Virus record (IMG/VR): IMGVR_UViG_3300025806_000184
Coordinates: 1 to 26,404 of that record
Source of the DNA: a virus
DNA length: 26,404 bases
Reading direction: 5' to 3' (one strand)
Part shown: one piece after another, positions 1-7,641 of the stretch
Layout of the letters: each line of letters starts with the position of its first letter
Position numbering within the stretch: position 1 is the first letter of the stretch
Made by a program: the position numbers and the translations under genes
Notes under the pieces: generated by a model
Databases searched by the model: none
What the model was told of the DNA's origin: nothing
What the model saw: only the letters and a program-made list of their open reading frames with translations

Positions 1-921
1 ACTGAGGCACCACAATCAAATACTGTTCTAAGCATGGTAGCTTCAGTTGCTAACTCAGAGAAAACCTTTGTTGATGTAGATCCTACGTTTGTTCCGTGGG
101 GTTCTTTTAAAGATATCACTCAGATTCTTAAATCTCAAATGTTTTTTCCAGTCTATATTTCTGGTCTTTCAGGTAACGGTAAAACGTTTATGGTTGAACA
201 GGCTTGTGCTAAACTGAAACGAGAAGTTATTCGTGTTCAAATCAACCCTGAAACAGATGAAGATGATTTGATCGGTGGCTTCCGTCTTGTTAATGGTGAA
301 ACTGTTTTTGCTAAAGGTCCAGTTCTGAAAGCAATGGAGTCTGGTTCGATTCTTCTTCTAGATGAAATCGATCGTGCTACAAACAAAATTATGTGTCTTC
401 AAGGTATTCTCGAAGGTAAGCCAGTTCTAGTAAAGAAAACTGGTGATATCATTAAACCTGCAGAAGGCTTCAACGTTATTGCTACTGCAAACACAAAGGG
501 TAAAGGATCTGAAGATGGTCGCTTTACTGCAGCTTCGATTATTGATGATGCTTTCCTTGAGCGTTTCAATATCTCTATTGATCAGAAGTTTCCTTCGAAA
601 TCTATTGAAGAGAAAATCCTGACTCGCCATTTCGAGAAGTTTAATAGTAAAAGCCACATGAGTCATGGTGATGCAAACTTCATCGAGAATCTAGTTAATT
701 GGGCTGATATCATTCGTAAAACATTCTATGATGATGGTATTGATGAGGTAATTTCAACTCGTCGCTTGTGCCATATTATGCAAACCTTTACTGTCTTTCA
801 GGATAAAGCAAAGGCTATTGATCTTTGTATCTCACGCTTTGATGATGATACAAAGGAAGCATTTCTAGATCTCTACACTAAAGTAGATTCTGGTGTCGAA
901 CTTAATACACAGGAGGACTAA
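1..921 (+). CDS. cobS: CobS-like AAA+ ATPase (5' end outside window)
   Basis: The reading frame is open to the first base (eleven codons precede the first ATG at 34), so the gene probably begins upstream and this is its C-terminal part. It has a Walker A motif GLSGNGKT at 163-186 and a Walker B motif ILLLDEID around 349-372, followed by an IATANTKGKG sensor-1 segment and an ERF arginine region, in the MoxR/CobS order. CobS-like ATPases are frequent in T4-like marine phages; in cobalamin synthesis CobS is a cobaltochelatase subunit, but the phage role is not established and an unrelated AAA+ remodelling role is possible. The stop TAA overlaps the next start by one base. The family call is firm; the cellular role is unknown. 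Confidence 0.85.
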   Translation, partial: TEAPQSNTVLSMVASVANSEKTFVDVDPTFVPWGSFKDITQILKSQMFFPVYISGLSGNGKTFMVEQACAKLKREVIRVQINPETDEDDLIGGFRLVNGETVFAKGPVLKAMESGSILLLDEIDRATNKIMCLQGILEGKPVLVKKTGDIIKPAEGFNVIATANTKGKGSEDGRFTAASIIDDAFLERFNISIDQKFPSKSIEEKILTRHFEKFNSKSHMSHGDANFIENLVNWADIIRKTFYDDGIDEVISTRRLCHIMQTFTVFQDKAKAIDLCISRFDDDTKEAFLDLYTKVDSGVELNTQED

Positions 922-1193
922 TGCAGTACAAGTTTAATGAAGGTGCTCTCATTGCAGAGTTTAAGAAGTACATTGACTCTACGTATGAGGGTCACTATTG
1001 TCAAGGGGGATTTCAATCCTCTGAGGTGATTGTCGATCGAGGTCATGGCCTAGGGTTTTTCCTAGGCAATGTTGATAAGTATAATGCTCGCTATGGCCAG
1101 AAAGGCGGTCCTAGTGATCATCGAAAAGACTTAATGAAGGTATTGCATTATGCTTTACTTGCGTTAAATGAACACGATAGAGTAAATAAGTAG
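921..1193 (+). CDS. DUF3310-like small phage protein
   Basis: A 90-residue protein. The segment with GLGFFLGNVDKYNARYGQKG followed by DHRKDLMKVLHYALLAL matches the pattern of the DUF3310 (SaV-like) family: a helix ending in LGNxxKYxxRxxxKGG, then a helix with DLxKxxxYxxLL. Some databases label these proteins nucleotide-kinase related, without biochemical support that I know of. An AGGAGG ribosome-binding site at 911-916 and a one-base overlap with the preceding stop support ATG 921 and translational coupling to the CobS-like gene. The stop codon is immediately followed by the gp45 promoter. Function unknown. Confidence 0.7.
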   Translation: MQYKFNEGALIAEFKKYIDSTYEGHYCQGGFQSSEVIVDRGHGLGFFLGNVDKYNARYGQKGGPSDHRKDLMKVLHYALLALNEHDRVNK

Positions 1194-1222
1194 TGTACAT
1201 TTTTATGAAACTGTGTTATAAT
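1194..1222 (+). promoter_or_regulatory. sigma70-type early promoter upstream of the clamp gene
   Basis: TGTACA (1194-1199), a 17-bp spacer, then TATAAT (1217-1222) preceded by TGT, giving an extended -10 element. It starts directly after the TAG of the upstream gene and lies 26 bp before the clamp ATG. It is one of six promoters of the same design in this window. Confidence 0.85.
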
Positions 1223-1248
1223 ATAATATCTAAAACAGGAGAAACAGT

Positions 1249-1932
1249 ATGACAGTAAGTATTTCAAATGATACTTTATCTGTGCTCAGGAACTTTTCCA
1301 GCATTAATCCTAATGTTGTGTTAAAGCCTGGACAGGAAGTCAAGACGATTTCAGAAGCAAAGAACATTCTTGCTGTAGCTGATATCACTGAAGACTTTCC
1401 CACAGAAATGGGTATCTACGATCTTAATGAATTTTTATCAGTAGTAAATCTAGTAAATGATCCACAACTCAGCTTCGGAGATAATCATGTCGATGTTGTT
1501 GGTGGTAACTCAAAGGTTAAGTATTTCTTTTCCGATTCTAGTATTTTGACGACACCACAAAAAGACATTACCATGCCTGATTGTGAAGTTACGATATCGT
1601 TTACCGATGATATTTTGTCGCAAATCCGTAAAGCTGCATCAGCTCTCGGCCACTCTGAAATGTCTATCTCAGCTACTGAAGATGGTGTAAATATTAAGGT
1701 ATTTGACTCAAAGGACAGTTCAGCGAATATATATAATATACAGCTTGCAAATGATGCAGGTTACAAAGAAGGTCAATTCGAATTTGTAATCAACATCAAC
1801 AATTTGAAGCTGTTGGATGGAGACTATGAAGTTAATATCTCATCTAAACTTATTTCCGAATGGAAAAACACAACCAAGCCTGTAAGATATTACATCGCTT
1901 TGGAAAAAAACAGTAACTATAACTCTCAATAG
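1249..1932 (+). CDS. 45: DNA polymerase sliding clamp (gp45)
   Basis: A 227-residue homologue of T4 gp45 (228 residues), the trimeric ring that tethers gp43 polymerase to DNA and, in T4, also activates late transcription through gp33/gp55. Recognisable T4-like segments are LRNFSSINPNVVLKPGQ near the N-terminus (T4 has LLKNFATINSGIMLKSGQ), IYDLNEFLSVVNLVND at about residues 57-72 (T4: IYDLNGFLGILSLVND), and FEFVININNLKLLDGDYEV and YYIALE near the C-terminus. AGGAGA at 1237-1242 is the ribosome-binding site. It is the first gene of a transcript that begins at its own promoter and runs toward the clamp loader, as in T4. Since T4-type late promoter motifs occur in this window, the clamp may also serve late transcription here (inference). 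Confidence 0.97.
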   Translation: MTVSISNDTLSVLRNFSSINPNVVLKPGQEVKTISEAKNILAVADITEDFPTEMGIYDLNEFLSVVNLVNDPQLSFGDNHVDVVGGNSKVKYFFSDSSILTTPQKDITMPDCEVTISFTDDILSQIRKAASALGHSEMSISATEDGVNIKVFDSKDSSANIYNIQLANDAGYKEGQFEFVININNLKLLDGDYEVNISSKLISEWKNTTKPVRYYIALEKNSNYNSQ

Positions 1933-1941
1933 GAGAAAATC

Positions 1942-2214
1942 ATGTCAGAAGAAGTAAACACAACAGAAGCAACTGAAGAAGCCGCACCGGTTCAATTGTC
2001 GCTTGCTGATCTTGCCGCCGTAGTTCAAATCGTTGATGCTGCATCAAAACGAGGTGCCTTTGAAGGTGCTGAGCTAGAATCAGTAGGTGGTGTACGTAAC
2101 CGCTTTGCTGCATTCGTAGAAGCTTCACAAAAGGCTCAGAGTGAAGAAGCTGAAGCCGAAGGTGCTACAGCTGAAGCTGAAGACGGATCAGAAGTCGAAG
2201 TCGAAGAAGCTTAA
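1942..2214 (+). CDS. small acidic conserved phage protein
   Basis: A 90-residue protein with a central predicted helical domain (QLSLADLAAVVQIVDAASKR, then GAFEGAELESVGGVRNRFAA) flanked by strongly acidic, Ala/Glu-rich tails at both ends. It resembles a conserved hypothetical of T4-like marine phages that carries the LxDLxxxVQIxDxxxxRGAFxxxELxxVG pattern. The ribosome-binding site AGGAGA (1931-1936) overlaps the clamp stop codon region, so it is co-translated with gp45. The gene is followed directly by a terminator hairpin. The acidic tails suggest a binding or scaffolding role, but no function is known to me. Confidence 0.7.
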   Translation: MSEEVNTTEATEEAAPVQLSLADLAAVVQIVDAASKRGAFEGAELESVGGVRNRFAAFVEASQKAQSEEAEAEGATAEAEDGSEVEVEEA

Positions 2215-2220
2215 AACTAC

Positions 2221-2246
2221 GGGGGTGTAAAAACCCCCAACTTTTT
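2221..2246 (+). terminator. Rho-independent terminator after the clamp operon
   Basis: GGGGGT (2221-2226) and ACCCCC (2233-2238) form a 6-bp GC stem with loop GTAAAA, followed by CTTTTTATT. This is the only classical stem plus T-tract terminator seen in the window; it separates the abundant clamp message from the clamp-loader genes downstream. Confidence 0.8.
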
Positions 2247-2263
2247 ATTATGAAGGATATATT

Positions 2264-2521
2264 ATGGATCGCAATGAATGTTCGCGCTTAATCGAAGCGC
2301 TTAAAAAGGGTACTGTCACGGTAACCTTTCAAAAAATTGACTCAGATGAAATACGAGTCATGCCTTGTTCTCTCAACCCTGCTGTTCTAGAAGCTAATGG
2401 AGTCACTGCTACAGTTGATGCTATTAGTCCTGAATCTGAACATTTGGCTGTATGGTCACTTGATAAAGATGCATGGAGATCTTTTAGAGTTTCTACAGTT
2501 CTTGGTTGGGAGGTACTTTAA
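2264..2521 (+). CDS. DUF2693 / WYL_2-type SH3-like small protein
   Basis: An 85-residue protein with the pattern LKKGTVTVTFQKIDSDEIRV, then MPCSLNPAVL, then AVWSLDKDAWRSFRVSTV. It fits the DUF2693 family, described as a Sm-like SH3 beta-barrel (WYL_2), found in many T4-like and other phages. ATG 2264 follows GAAGGA at 2252-2257. The stop codon overlaps the gp44 start by one base. No enzymatic residues are apparent. The family assignment comes from the characteristic VxxxDxxxxAWRSFR tail; the role is unknown. Confidence 0.7.
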   Translation: MDRNECSRLIEALKKGTVTVTFQKIDSDEIRVMPCSLNPAVLEANGVTATVDAISPESEHLAVWSLDKDAWRSFRVSTVLGWEVL

Positions 2522-3459
2522 TGTCTAATGAATTTCTATGGGTAGAAAAGTATCGACCACAACGAATTAGTGACATAGTCTTACCTCGTACGATTAAAAA
2601 AACTTTTGAAGATATTGTTAAAGGAGGTGACCTACACAATATGCTTCTCACCGGCACTGCTGGTCTTGGTAAGACTACCGTCGCTAAGGCGTTATGTAAA
2701 GAACTCGATCTTGATTATATCTTGATTAATGGTTCTGAAGAAGGTAACATTGATACACTACGCGGCAAGATAAAGAAATTCGCTTCGACAGTTTCTCTTC
2801 AAGGTGGCTACAAAGTAGTCATCTTGGATGAGGCTGATTATCTTAATGCACAATCTACACAGCCTGCGCTTCGTGGGTTTATCGAAGAGTTCTCTTCTAA
2901 TTGTAGGTTTATTCTAACGTGCAACTTCAAGAATCGTATTATTGAACCATTACATTCTCGTTGTACACCAATCGAATTCAATATCGCAAAGAAAGATCAT
3001 CCAGCATTGATGGCTTCCTTTATGGAAAGATGCGAAATGATTCTCAAAACAGAAGGTGTTGAATATGATAAGGCAGTCATTGCTGAACTCATTATGAAAT
3101 ACTGTCCTGATTGGCGTCGTGTTCTTAATGAATTGCAACGTTACTCAGCATCTGGTGTAATCGATTCTGGTATCTTGGTATCGTTATCAGAAGTAAATGT
3201 TTCAACTCTTATGAAGTCTCTTAAGGAAAAGAACTTTAAAGGTATGCGTCAATGGGTAGTTAATAACATCGATGTAGAACCAGCTGCTCTATTCCGTCAA
3301 ATATATGATAACATGGGTGACTATATCGATCCTCAATCGATACCTCAAGTTGTTCTTATACTTGCAGACTATCAGTACAAAAATGCATTCGTAGCAGATC
3401 ATGAACTCAATGTAGTTGCATGTCTTACCGAGATTATGGCTGGGGTTCAGTTTAAATGA
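2521..3459 (+). CDS. 44: clamp loader large subunit (gp44)
   Basis: A 312-residue AAA+ ATPase matching T4 gp44 (319 residues), which with gp62 opens and loads the gp45 ring. Visible motifs: WVEKYRP near the N-terminus, Walker A GTAGLGKT at residues 45-52, KALC and NGSEEGNIDTLRG shortly after (T4: KALC, NGSDCKIDFVRG), Walker B VVILDEADYL, sensor-1 FILTCN and the SRC arginine-finger motif of clamp loaders. I chose ATG 2521 rather than an in-frame start at 2506 because GGGAGG at 2508-2513 sits seven bases upstream and the resulting N-terminus matches the family. The start overlaps the preceding stop and the 3' end overlaps gp62, so the loader subunits are translationally linked. Confidence 0.97.
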   Translation: MSNEFLWVEKYRPQRISDIVLPRTIKKTFEDIVKGGDLHNMLLTGTAGLGKTTVAKALCKELDLDYILINGSEEGNIDTLRGKIKKFASTVSLQGGYKVVILDEADYLNAQSTQPALRGFIEEFSSNCRFILTCNFKNRIIEPLHSRCTPIEFNIAKKDHPALMASFMERCEMILKTEGVEYDKAVIAELIMKYCPDWRRVLNELQRYSASGVIDSGILVSLSEVNVSTLMKSLKEKNFKGMRQWVVNNIDVEPAALFRQIYDNMGDYIDPQSIPQVVLILADYQYKNAFVADHELNVVACLTEIMAGVQFK

Positions 3460-3830
3460 ACCCATTCGAATATGTAAATGCAATTAATACTACTAAGAAA
3501 GATATAATGGTAGATGACATTGCAGAATCAAAATATACACCTTTCATGGTCAATCGAAGCTTATCGTATTTTCCAGATACGATACTATATGCCAATGAGA
3601 TGAATCTCAATCATCACATTGACAATCGCCTTCAGTTTGATTTTTTTATAAATATAGTTAAGAAGAAAAAACGATTCTCTAAATGGCTTAAACCGACAGA
3701 ATTGTCTGATCTTGAAGTGGTAAAAGAATATTATGGCTATAGCAATGAAAAAGCTAAATCCGTATTATCATTATTTACTAATGAACAATTAACTGAATTG
3801 AATAAAAGGATATGCAAAGGTGGAAAATAA
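3456..3830 (+). CDS. 62: clamp loader small subunit (gp62)
   Basis: A 124-residue protein in the gp62 position, overlapping gp44 by four bases (ATGA). The segment KYTPFMVNRSLSYFPDTI, then YANEMN, parallels T4 gp62 (YSKFMVENALSQFPECM, then YAMNL), and KKKRFSKWLK parallels GKRYGKWAK. T4 gp62 is 187 residues; this one lacks the N-terminal extension and is correspondingly shorter, as in other marine T4-like phages. It joins four gp44 subunits to form the loader in T4. The coupling overlap is consistent with the fixed 4:1 stoichiometry of the complex. Confidence is high because of both similarity and the 45-44-62-regA gene order. Confidence 0.92.
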   Translation: MNPFEYVNAINTTKKDIMVDDIAESKYTPFMVNRSLSYFPDTILYANEMNLNHHIDNRLQFDFFINIVKKKKRFSKWLKPTELSDLEVVKEYYGYSNEKAKSVLSLFTNEQLTELNKRICKGGK

Positions 3831-4236
3831 TAATCAAATACAAACATGGACGCCAGCTGACATGCTGGAAGTTATTCTCAACGAGCCTGATGACTTTCTA
3901 AAGATTAAAGAAACATTAACTCGTATCGGTGTTGCATCACGTAAAGACAACAAGCTATTTCAAAGCTGTCATATCTTGCATAAGCAAGGTAGATACTTTA
4001 TTGTGCATTTTAAAGAGTTGTTCTTACTTGACGGTAAGCCATCTAACTTAATTGAAAATGACATTGAACGTCGTAATACAATTACCACACTGTTAAGCGA
4101 TTGGGGATTAGTTGAGATTGTTAATACTGAACAAGCTATAGCTAAAGCACCACTACGTCAAATTAAAGTTATTCCACATAAGGATAAATCTTTATGGGAA
4201 CTTTGTACAAAGTATAACATCGGTAGTTCAAACTAA
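3820..4236 (+). CDS. regA: RegA translational repressor
   Basis: RegA binds ribosome-binding sites of early phage mRNAs and represses translation, including that of clamp and loader genes in T4. From residue 15 the protein aligns closely with T4 RegA: EPDDFLKIKETLTRIGVA (T4: KPEDFLKVKETLTRMGIA), QSCHILHKQGRYFIVHFKE (T4: QSCHILQKKGLYYIVHFKE), and LLSDWGLVEIV. The start is uncertain. GTG 3820 lies inside the end of gp62 and has AAAGGA nine bases upstream; ATG 3862 would give exactly the T4 N-terminus (MLEVIL versus MIEITL) but has no visible Shine-Dalgarno. I kept GTG 3820 because of the spacing and coupling. Identity is near certain. Confidence 0.95.
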   Translation: MENNNQIQTWTPADMLEVILNEPDDFLKIKETLTRIGVASRKDNKLFQSCHILHKQGRYFIVHFKELFLLDGKPSNLIENDIERRNTITTLLSDWGLVEIVNTEQAIAKAPLRQIKVIPHKDKSLWELCTKYNIGSSN

Positions 4237-4248
4237 CGTTACACTTTG

Positions 4249-4256
4249 TATAAATA
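4249..4256 (+). promoter_or_regulatory. T4-type late promoter motif TATAAATA upstream of hsp20
   Basis: An exact TATAAATA, the T4 late -10 consensus recognised with gp55/gp33 and the clamp, lies in the short intergenic space after regA. It would give a leader of about 55-60 nt before the hsp20 ATG. There is no -35-like hexamer at proper spacing. The match is short and the region is AT rich, so chance is possible. Confidence 0.5.
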
Positions 4257-4261
4257 TATAC

Positions 4262-4284
4262 GGACCGCCGGATAACCGGGGTTC
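4262..4284 (+). other. stem-loop in the hsp20 leader
   Basis: GGACC pairs with GGTTC (one G-T wobble), then one bulged G, then CCGG pairs with CCGG around an ATAA loop, giving about nine base pairs. No T-run follows, so it is not an obvious terminator; it could be a terminator-like end for regA mRNA or a leader structure of hsp20. Confidence 0.55.
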
Positions 4285-4319
4285 TATTACTAACCTTGCT
4301 AAATAAATAGGAGGTCAAA

Positions 4320-4775
4320 ATGACTAATGCAAGACTACACGTACCACGTTCACTTTTTCTAGGATTCGAAGGTTTATTCGATGATCTGGAAAGGATTCAT
4401 TCGTCTGCTCGTAGTGGAGATAATTATCCGCCCCACAACGTCGTTAAGATTGATGAAGAAAATTTCTTGATCGAGCTAGCAGTTGCCGGCTTTACTGAAA
4501 ACGATTTAAACGTTGAAGTTAAAGAAGGTATACTAAAGATTGCCGGAGAGATCAAAGATCAAGGGAATAATGAATACGTTCACAAAGGCATTTCGTCACG
4601 CAGATTTGAGAAATCATTTAGAATTTCTGAATTTGTAGTAATCGACGATGCAGATCTAAGGAATGGCATACTTGTGGTGAAAGCCAGAGTTGAATTTCCA
4701 GAAGAGAAGCGTCCTAGGAAGATCAATATCGGATCTGCTGGGACCTCAACCGAAAAAACCTTTATCCAAGATTGA
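4320..4775 (+). CDS. hsp20: Hsp20 / alpha-crystallin small heat-shock protein
   Basis: A 151-residue IbpA-type small heat-shock protein. After a variable N-terminus (LFLGFEGLFDDLERI), the alpha-crystallin domain spans about residues 38-130: NVVKIDEENFLIELAVAGF, LNVEVKEGILKIAGE, then RRFEKSFRI and the diagnostic ADLRNGILVV (AxxxGIL motif). A C-terminal INI (I-x-I) tail, used to dock in oligomers, is present. These holdases are widespread in T4-like cyanophages and other marine myoviruses, where a role in assembly has been suggested. AGGAGG at 4309-4314 is a strong ribosome-binding site. Its own leader with a late promoter motif suggests late expression apart from the replication genes. Confidence 0.93.
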   Translation: MTNARLHVPRSLFLGFEGLFDDLERIHSSARSGDNYPPHNVVKIDEENFLIELAVAGFTENDLNVEVKEGILKIAGEIKDQGNNEYVHKGISSRRFEKSFRISEFVVIDDADLRNGILVVKARVEFPEEKRPRKINIGSAGTSTEKTFIQD

Positions 4776-4787
4776 TTCGGGTGAATA

Positions 4788-4812
4788 CCAGTAGAAATAA
4801 CCAATCTACTGG
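4788..4812 (+). promoter_or_regulatory. hairpin covering the ribosome-binding site of a 45-residue ORF
   Basis: CCAGTAGA (4788-4795) pairs perfectly with TCTACTGG (4805-4812) around a 9-nt loop. The last two G residues of the 3' arm are the first bases of GGAGA (4811-4815), the Shine-Dalgarno of the ORF starting at 4821, so the folded form would reduce its translation. Confidence 0.6.
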
Positions 4813-4820
4813 AGAATATC

Positions 4821-4958
4821 ATGAAAAAATATTTAAGCCAAGATTCGATTAATTCTGCTCGCGAGAAGTGTAAAGTATGTGCACAATTTGCGGAGTTTGC
4901 AAGTGTAATGGCTATTCCATTTTTTGTAATATGGCTAGTCAATGCAGGAATAAGCTAA
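4821..4958 (+). CDS. small single-pass membrane protein, 45 residues
   Basis: ATG 4821 with GGAGA five bases upstream opens a 45-codon frame. The N-terminal half is polar (MKKYLSQDSINSAREK) with a CxxC pair (CKVC), and the C-terminal half is a hydrophobic helix (VMAIPFFVIWLV) long enough to span or insert into the membrane. It sits between hsp20 and the polymerase promoter. The good ribosome-binding site, in-frame termination and the phage habit of carrying tiny membrane proteins support it as real. I do not recognise a family. Confidence 0.6.
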   Translation: MKKYLSQDSINSAREKCKVCAQFAEFASVMAIPFFVIWLVNAGIS

Positions 4959-4981
4959 GATTTAATCGATGTAACACCCTC

Positions 4982-5005
4982 GATAGACGGCTTCGGCCGT
5001 CTATC
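4982..5005 (+). terminator. C(UUCG)G hairpin upstream of the polymerase promoter
   Basis: GATAGACGGC and GCCGTCTATC form a perfect 10-bp stem closed by a TTCG tetraloop in the C(UUCG)G context, an extraordinarily stable RNA hairpin first noted in T4 intercistronic regions. It lacks a downstream T-run, so it is a weak terminator or an mRNA 3'-end stabiliser. It lies 15 bp before the gp43 promoter. Confidence 0.7.
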
Positions 5006-5020
5006 ACCAATAAATAAAAG

Positions 5021-5049
5021 TGTACATTTGTTCTAAACTATGTTATAAT
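5021..5049 (+). promoter_or_regulatory. sigma70-type early promoter of the DNA polymerase gene
   Basis: TGTACA (5021-5026), a 17-bp spacer, TATAAT (5044-5049) with extended -10 TGT. The ATG of gene 43 is 26 bp downstream. Same design as the other five early promoters. Confidence 0.88.
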
Positions 5050-5074
5050 ATACATCTATTACGTAAAGGTGACT

Positions 5075-7582
5075 ATGAAATTCTATACTAATGTAACACG
5101 CTTCGGCAATCAACTCCTCGTTCGTGGCTATGATGGCAATCGTCGATTCGCCGATAAGATTAAATATCAGCCTACTCTCTTTGTATCGACAAACAAACCA
5201 ACTGAATGGCAATCTCTATGTGGTAAACCCGTAGCTCCTGTTGTTCATGATTCTATGCGTGATGCTAAAGATTGGATTCAAATGAACAAAGACGTTGTTG
5301 GTCGAAACATCTTTGGCAATGATCGACATATCTCTACATATATTAATGATGCTTATCCTGGTCAAATCGAATTCGATCGTAACAAAATCAACGTAACTAC
5401 AATCGATATCGAAGTTGAATCAGATGATGGATTCCCTGAACCTGAATCAGCAGAAAAAGCAATCATATCAATCACGACTAAAAACAATATCGATGATACA
5501 TATTATGTGTGGGCTCTAGGTCATTATGACGTAGACAAGACACTTATGAAAGACCACCCTGTTATCTACAAACAGTTCATTAATGAAGCTCAGTTGCTTA
5601 TGGCATTCACTGACTTCTGGCGTGGTCATAATTGTCCTGATATCGTAACTGGTTGGAACTGCAGATTCTTTGATATTCCATATCTTGTTAATCGTACAGC
5701 CAAAGTTCTTGATGGTGAATTCGTTAAACGATACTCTCCGTGGGGTATGGTAGAAGAACGTGATGTCACTGTCATGGGTCGTACTCAACAGTCTTATGAA
5801 CTTAAAGGTATATCTATTATCGATTACCTCGAGCTCTTTAAGAAGTTTGGTTACTCTTACGGTCCACAAGAATCATATAAACTCGACCATATTGCTCACG
5901 TAGTTCTTGGTGAAAAGAAACTATCCTACGAAGAACATGGTTCATTGCATACTCTCTATCTAAATGATTATCAGAAGTTCATTGATTATAACATCAAAGA
6001 TGTAGAGTTGGTTGATCGATTCGAAGATAAGATGGGTCTTATTACGCTATGTCTAACGATGGCATACAAAGGTGGTGTTAACTACAACGATACTTTCGGT
6101 ACGACTGCTATATGGGATTCAATCATCTATCGTGAATTGTTCCAAAAGAAAGTTGCTGTTCCATTCAGTGAAGTCAAATTCAAATCACCGTATCCTGGTG
6201 GTTATGTTAAAGATCCACAAGTAGGTCTTCACAAATGGGTTGTAAGCTTCGATCTAAATTCGCTATACCCTTCTCTTATTATGCAGTACAATATGTCGCC
6301 TGAAACGATTATCGAAGGTGAACGATATAATGTTGATATCAAGTCGTTGCTTGATAAGAAGACTACATTCGAAGGTAGCGGCAAATCGATTGGTGGTAAT
6401 GGCCAAGTCTTTCGAACTGATAAGAAAGGTATCTTGCCTGATATCATCGATGGTATGTATACTGAACGTGTTGGAATCAAACGTCAAATGCTCGATGCGC
6501 AACAAGCGTTACAGAATGCTGATAAGACTGATAAGCAAACCATATACGGTATCGAGCGTGATATTGCTATTGCTGAAAACAGACAGATGTCTATTAAGAT
6601 TCTTCTAAACTCTCTTTATGGTGCACTCGGTAACAAGTACTTCAGATTCTTTGATCAACGTATTGCTGAAGCTATTACACTATCAGGTCAGTTATCGATC
6701 AAGTGGGCTGAGGTTGCTATTAATGATTACCTCAACAAAGTACTTAAAACAGATAAAGATTATGTCATTGCAATCGATACCGATTCGCTTTATGTAAACC
6801 TTGATCCATTGGTAGAAGCAGTCAAACCTGCTAATCCTGTAGACTTTCTTGATACTGTTGCACAAAAGAAACTCGAACCAGCTCTTACTGAAGCATATGC
6901 TAATCTATTCAATATGATGGGTGGCATCGAAAACAAGATGGTTATGGGTCGTGAAGTTATCGCAGACACTGGTATATGGACTGCTAAGAAACGTTACATC
7001 CTCAATGTGCATGACAACGAAGGCGTACGTTATGCAGAACCTAAGCTTAAGATCATGGGTATCGAAGCTATCAAATCTTCCACCCCCATGCCATGTCGTG
7101 ATGCTCTTAAATCTATTTTCAAGGTAATCATTGACGGCAGTGAAACAAAGACTCAAGCTGCTATTAAAGAGTTCAAGGACTACTTTGTAACACTACCTGC
7201 ACATGATATTGCATTCCCACGTGGTGTGTCTAAGGTCAATGAATACAAAGACAACGATACGATCTACAAGAAAGGTACTCCAATTCATGTTCGTGGTAGC
7301 TTGCTCTATAACAAACGTGTTAAGGATCTATCTCTTACGAAGAAGTATTCACCAATCAAGAACGGTGATAAGGTCAAATTCATCTATCTTCGTAAACCAA
7401 ACGTCATCAAGGAAAACGTTATATCATTCCCTGATTACTTACCATCTGAATTTGTAATTGATAAATATATTGACTATGACTTACAATTCCAGAAAACATT
7501 CCTTGATCCAATCGAACCAATCCTTGGTGCAATCGGTTGGTCTTCCGAAGAAAGAGCTTCTCTTGAAGACTTTTTTGGATAA
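5075..7582 (+). CDS. 43: family B DNA polymerase (gp43)
   Basis: A full-length 835-residue replicative polymerase with 3'-5' exonuclease, homologous to T4 gp43 (898 residues). The exonuclease I motif TIDIEVES puts D111/E113 almost exactly at T4 D112/E114. Exo II is TGWNCRFFDIPYL and Exo III is YNIKDVELVD. Polymerase motifs are DLNSLYPS (D393), KILLNSLYGALGN and DTDSLYV (D568, D570), followed by KKRY. The C-terminus, ERASLEDFFG, mirrors the T4 clamp-binding tail EKASLDFLFG, so interaction with gp45 is expected. I prefer ATG 5075 over an in-frame GTG at 5069 because AAAGGTG just upstream serves as ribosome-binding site. The gene is uninterrupted: no intron, intein or split, unlike some relatives. 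Confidence 0.98.
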   Translation: MKFYTNVTRFGNQLLVRGYDGNRRFADKIKYQPTLFVSTNKPTEWQSLCGKPVAPVVHDSMRDAKDWIQMNKDVVGRNIFGNDRHISTYINDAYPGQIEFDRNKINVTTIDIEVESDDGFPEPESAEKAIISITTKNNIDDTYYVWALGHYDVDKTLMKDHPVIYKQFINEAQLLMAFTDFWRGHNCPDIVTGWNCRFFDIPYLVNRTAKVLDGEFVKRYSPWGMVEERDVTVMGRTQQSYELKGISIIDYLELFKKFGYSYGPQESYKLDHIAHVVLGEKKLSYEEHGSLHTLYLNDYQKFIDYNIKDVELVDRFEDKMGLITLCLTMAYKGGVNYNDTFGTTAIWDSIIYRELFQKKVAVPFSEVKFKSPYPGGYVKDPQVGLHKWVVSFDLNSLYPSLIMQYNMSPETIIEGERYNVDIKSLLDKKTTFEGSGKSIGGNGQVFRTDKKGILPDIIDGMYTERVGIKRQMLDAQQALQNADKTDKQTIYGIERDIAIAENRQMSIKILLNSLYGALGNKYFRFFDQRIAEAITLSGQLSIKWAEVAINDYLNKVLKTDKDYVIAIDTDSLYVNLDPLVEAVKPANPVDFLDTVAQKKLEPALTEAYANLFNMMGGIENKMVMGREVIADTGIWTAKKRYILNVHDNEGVRYAEPKLKIMGIEAIKSSTPMPCRDALKSIFKVIIDGSETKTQAAIKEFKDYFVTLPAHDIAFPRGVSKVNEYKDNDTIYKKGTPIHVRGSLLYNKRVKDLSLTKKYSPIKNGDKVKFIYLRKPNVIKENVISFPDYLPSEFVIDKYIDYDLQFQKTFLDPIEPILGAIGWSSEERASLEDFFG

Positions 7583-7587
7583 AAGGG

Positions 7588-7616
7588 TTTACATTTACTT
7601 AAAACTATGTTATAAT
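7588..7616 (+). promoter_or_regulatory. sigma70-type early promoter downstream of gp43
   Basis: TTTACA (7588-7593), a 17-bp spacer, TATAAT (7611-7616) with extended -10 TGT, starting five bases after the gp43 stop and 25 bp before the next ATG. Confidence 0.87.
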
Positions 7617-7641
7617 ATACAATATTAACGCGGAGAAAACT

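Noticed and set aside
4302-4309. AATAAATA as a second late promoter for hsp20
   Set aside because: It adjoins the AGGAGG ribosome-binding site, so the transcript would lack a usable leader; the TATAAATA at 4249 is better placed.
4580-4942. 120-codon reverse-strand frame opposite hsp20
   Set aside because: Lies largely opposite a conserved alpha-crystallin domain and crosses the leader hairpin; no start signals.
5075-7582. Intron, intein or homing-endonuclease insertion in the polymerase gene
   Set aside because: All polymerase and exonuclease motifs occur in one uninterrupted frame of normal length.
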